Source: Victivallaceae bacterium (GTDB taxonomy: Bacteria; Verrucomicrobiota; Lentisphaeria; Victivallales; Victivallaceae). From it: a DNA stretch of 8,517 bases. The notes under the pieces were generated by a model. That model was given only the letters and a program-made list of their open reading frames with translations. It did no database searches and had not been told where the DNA came from. The position numbers and the translations under genes are program-made. Of this stretch, positions 6,673 to 8,517 are shown one piece after another. Positions within the stretch are counted from its first letter, which is position 1; each line of letters begins with the position of its first letter. The stretch covers positions 1-8,517 of the forward strand of contig JAQVVK010000092.1 in the NCBI GenBank assembly GCA_028698975.1, given 5' to 3'.

Positions 6673-7184
6673 AATCAGGCAAAATTCTGGCCGGTGCCGC
6701 TTCGGCGGTCGTACTCATGCTGGCAAATGGCGGCTGTGACGACTCCCGGCCGCCGCTTCTGGTCAAGGGCGACCGGTTGAGAAATTCCGGCGACGCCGCC
6801 GGAGCCGAGCAGTTTTATCTGCGCTACCTCAACAACCGCCCTTCGGCGACGGCGCATCTTGCTCTGGCCACGCTGTATGACGAGGATATCGACCGTCCGC
6901 AGCGTGCGCTTTACCATTATGAGGAGTATTTACGTTTGGCCGCATCAGACGACCCGGCGCGGGGTGAGGCGGAGCGTTATCTTGATCTTTTGCGCGGCCG
7001 GCTTGCGGCGATACTCAACGGCCGCCGTCTGCCGGGCGACGCTCCACGCCGGGAAAGCGAATTGCTCCGGGAAAACGCCGCGCTTAAGACTTCGCTGGCC
7101 AATCTCGAAAAAAAGGTGCGGCTCCAACAGCGCAAGCTGGAGGAACTCAATCGGCTTCTGTCGCGCCCGGCGCGTCGCCGTTGA
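6669..7184 (+). CDS. Predicted lipoprotein with TPR-like region and C-terminal coiled coil
   Basis: I do not recognise a named family. The 171-residue protein begins with a lipoprotein-like signal: charged MKSGK, a hydrophobic stretch and NGGC with Cys23 as the candidate lipidated residue. The -3 position is Asn rather than the usual Leu, so the lipobox is imperfect. Asp24 after the Cys would favour inner-membrane retention under E. coli rules, which may not apply here. Residues 29-92 look like one or two TPR helical hairpins (GDRLRNSGDAAGAEQFYLRYL, then ALYHYEEYLRLA). Residues 128-165 form a heptad-patterned coiled coil (ELLRENAALK to LEELNRLL), and the protein ends in Arg-rich PARRR. The ATG overlaps the rsmE stop by four bases and has GAGG at 6659-6662. 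A role as a small periplasmic scaffold is inferred; its link to rsmE may be only positional. Confidence 0.75.
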   Translation: MKSGKILAGAASAVVLMLANGGCDDSRPPLLVKGDRLRNSGDAAGAEQFYLRYLNNRPSATAHLALATLYDEDIDRPQRALYHYEEYLRLAASDDPARGEAERYLDLLRGRLAAILNGRRLPGDAPRRESELLRENAALKTSLANLEKKVRLQQRKLEELNRLLSRPARRR

Positions 7185-8517
7185 GCTTGCGGTGCAGTGT
7201 GCGCCGGCTGATGCCGAGCAGTTTGGCCGCTTGCGTCTTGTTGCCGTTGCATTCGCGCAACGCCTTTTCGATCATCTGCATTTCGGCGTCATCGATGGTG
7301 GTGACGCCTGCTGTAGGTGACGGGGTGGCGGCCAACTGCGGGTGGCGGATGTTCTCCGGCACGCTGTCGGCATCCAGTTTGGGGCCGGGATTGAGCACCA
7401 CCATACACTCCACCGTGTTGCGCAGTTCGCGGATATTGCCCGGCCACGGGTATTCGGTCAAGAGACGGCGGGCTTCCGGTGTGATCTCGGGGGCTTCGCG
7501 GTGGTTTTCACCGGAGAATTCCTCGATGAAACGGTCGGTGAGCAGCGGTATGTCGCATTTACGATCGCGCAGCGGCGGCAGCTCGATGTTTACTACCGAG
7601 AGCCGGTAAAACAGGTCTTCCCGGAATTTACCGGCCGCCGTCATTGCCCGCAGATCGCGGTTGGTGGCCGCGACCAGACGCACATCCGAACTGATGGTTT
7701 CGGTGCCGCCGACCCGCTCAAATGAACGGGTTTCCAGCACGCGAAGCAGTTTTACTTGGGTGGCAAGGTCGATCTCTCCGATCTCGTCGAGAAACAGCGT
7801 GCCGCCGTCGGCTACCTCAAATCGCCCTTTGCGCTGCTCGGTCGCACCGGTAAATGCGCCTTTTTCATGGCCGAAAAGTTCGCTTTCCAGCAATGTTGCG
7901 GTGAGTGCCGCGCAGTGCACCGGCACAAAGTAACCGGTGCGGCCGCTGCGGTCGTGGATCAATCTGGCGATGACTTCCTTGCCGGTGCCGCTTTCGCCTG
8001 AGATCAGTACGGTGGAGCGGGTGGCGGCCACCCGGTTGACCACGCCAAGCACCTTGGTCATCGGGTTGGCGGCTCCGCCGCCCGGCATCACCAGATTATC
8101 GGTGACCGGCCCGGCCGGAGCTTTTTCCAACGGAGCCGTAACCGCCTCGGCCGGTACTTTGCCCGCGCTGTCGGAGCGTGATTTCAACGCGGCGTCGATC
8201 ACGCTTTCAAGTTTGTCGAGCTTGACCGGTTTGGTGACAAAATCAAACGCCCCCTTTTTGACCGCCGCCACCGCGTCGTTGATCGAGCCATAGGCGGTCA
8301 AAAGCACGCAGGCGGGGCGGCACGCCTTGTTGGCGGCGGCCTCAAGTACGCTCATGCCGTCGGCGTTGGGCATACGCAGGTCGGTCAACATGAGATCGAA
8401 GTCGTTGCGGCGCAGCATATCTATCGCCTCGCCGCCGTCCACGGCGGTGGTCACTTCAAAGCGTCCGCGCAGATAGCGCGCCATCGCTTCGCGGGTGTTG
8501 TGTTCGTCGTCAACGAC
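7147..8517 (-). CDS. NtrC-family sigma54-dependent response regulator (5' end outside window)
   Basis: The reverse frame is open to the right edge and the first visible residues are VVDDEHNTREA, so only a few N-terminal residues are missing; 456 are visible. The receiver domain has the acidic DD pair, phospho-acceptor Asp46 (TDLRMPNADG), Thr74 (LLTAYGS) and Lys96 (TKPV). After a Pro/Ala-rich linker (about 112-150) comes the AAA+ domain: Walker A GESGTGKE at 174-181, the sigma54-contacting GAFTGA at 220-225, Walker B TLFLDE at 240-245, VAATNRDL as sensor I, arginine-finger region FREDLFYRL, and WPGNIRELRN as sensor II. A Fis-type helix-turn-helix lies at about 416-445 (NKTQAAKLLGISRRTLHRKL). 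All motifs needed to open sigma54 promoters are intact. Its 3' end overlaps the lipoprotein gene by 38 bases. The cognate kinase is not visible; it may lie to the right, or be the hybrid kinase, which is a guess. Confidence 0.96.
   Translation of the reverse strand, partial: VVDDEHNTREAMARYLRGRFEVTTAVDGGEAIDMLRRNDFDLMLTDLRMPNADGMSVLEAAANKACRPACVLLTAYGSINDAVAAVKKGAFDFVTKPVKLDKLESVIDAALKSRSDSAGKVPAEAVTAPLEKAPAGPVTDNLVMPGGGAANPMTKVLGVVNRVAATRSTVLISGESGTGKEVIARLIHDRSGRTGYFVPVHCAALTATLLESELFGHEKGAFTGATEQRKGRFEVADGGTLFLDEIGEIDLATQVKLLRVLETRSFERVGGTETISSDVRLVAATNRDLRAMTAAGKFREDLFYRLSVVNIELPPLRDRKCDIPLLTDRFIEEFSGENHREAPEITPEARRLLTEYPWPGNIRELRNTVECMVVLNPGPKLDADSVPENIRHPQLAATPSPTAGVTTIDDAEMQMIEKALRECNGNKTQAAKLLGISRRTLHRKLNGDAPGATEAD

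Noticed and set aside
1..8517. CRISPR arrays, tRNA/rRNA genes, insertion sequences, prophage or toxin-antitoxin genes as a hidden novel system.
   Set aside because: No spaced direct repeats, cloverleaf-like segments, transposase motifs or small paired genes were seen on reading. Almost all bases belong to recognisable genes.

Overview
The window is an ordinary-looking bacterial chromosomal segment, moderately GC-rich by eye and densely packed. It has seven genes, the first and last cut by the window edges, and no gap over about 110 bases. No phage, insertion sequence, CRISPR or RNA-gene signature is visible. The organism cannot be fixed from the sequence. A Gram-negative cell plan is suggested by a periplasmic-sensor kinase, a lipoprotein and an autotransporter-type heptosyltransferase. 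The shortened alanyl-tRNA synthetase, the heptosyltransferase and the regulator types together make me think of a PVC-group gut bacterium (Lentisphaerae/Victivallales-like). That placement is inference only.

Layout, left to right. (1) Positions 1-1152 (+) hold the C-terminal part of a compact alanyl-tRNA synthetase. It is followed 13 bases later by a STAS-domain protein of the anti-sigma-factor-antagonist type (1166-1699, +), and the pair is probably one operon. (2) A 54-base AT-rich gap holds a TATAAT box and a perfect 22-base palindrome that covers the ribosome binding site of the next gene. That gene is a large hybrid histidine kinase with a periplasmic substrate-binding-like sensor (1754-4378, +). 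(3) A strong sigma70-type promoter (4405-4433) drives a single gene for a bacterial autotransporter heptosyltransferase (4484-5905, +), which ends at an intrinsic terminator (5922-5962). (4) rsmE (16S rRNA m3U1498 methyltransferase, 5977-6672, +) overlaps by four bases a gene for a small predicted lipoprotein with a TPR-like region and a coiled coil (6669-7184, +). (5) Convergent to these, and overlapping the lipoprotein gene by 38 bases, is an NtrC-family sigma54-dependent response regulator (7147-8517, -), whose first residues lie beyond the right edge.

How the genes fit together: two are translation housekeeping genes (alaS, rsmE). Three are signalling genes (STAS protein, hybrid kinase, NtrC-type regulator) with no cognate partner visible beside them. 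The most distinctive gene is the heptosyltransferase. Its family transfers heptose from ADP-heptose onto serines of self-associating autotransporter adhesins, but no such adhesin lies in the window. The points most worth checking are the reduced AlaRS, the palindrome over the kinase ribosome binding site, and the stand-alone heptosyltransferase with its Pro/Ala-rich N-terminal extension and a possible leaderless mini-ORF in front of it.
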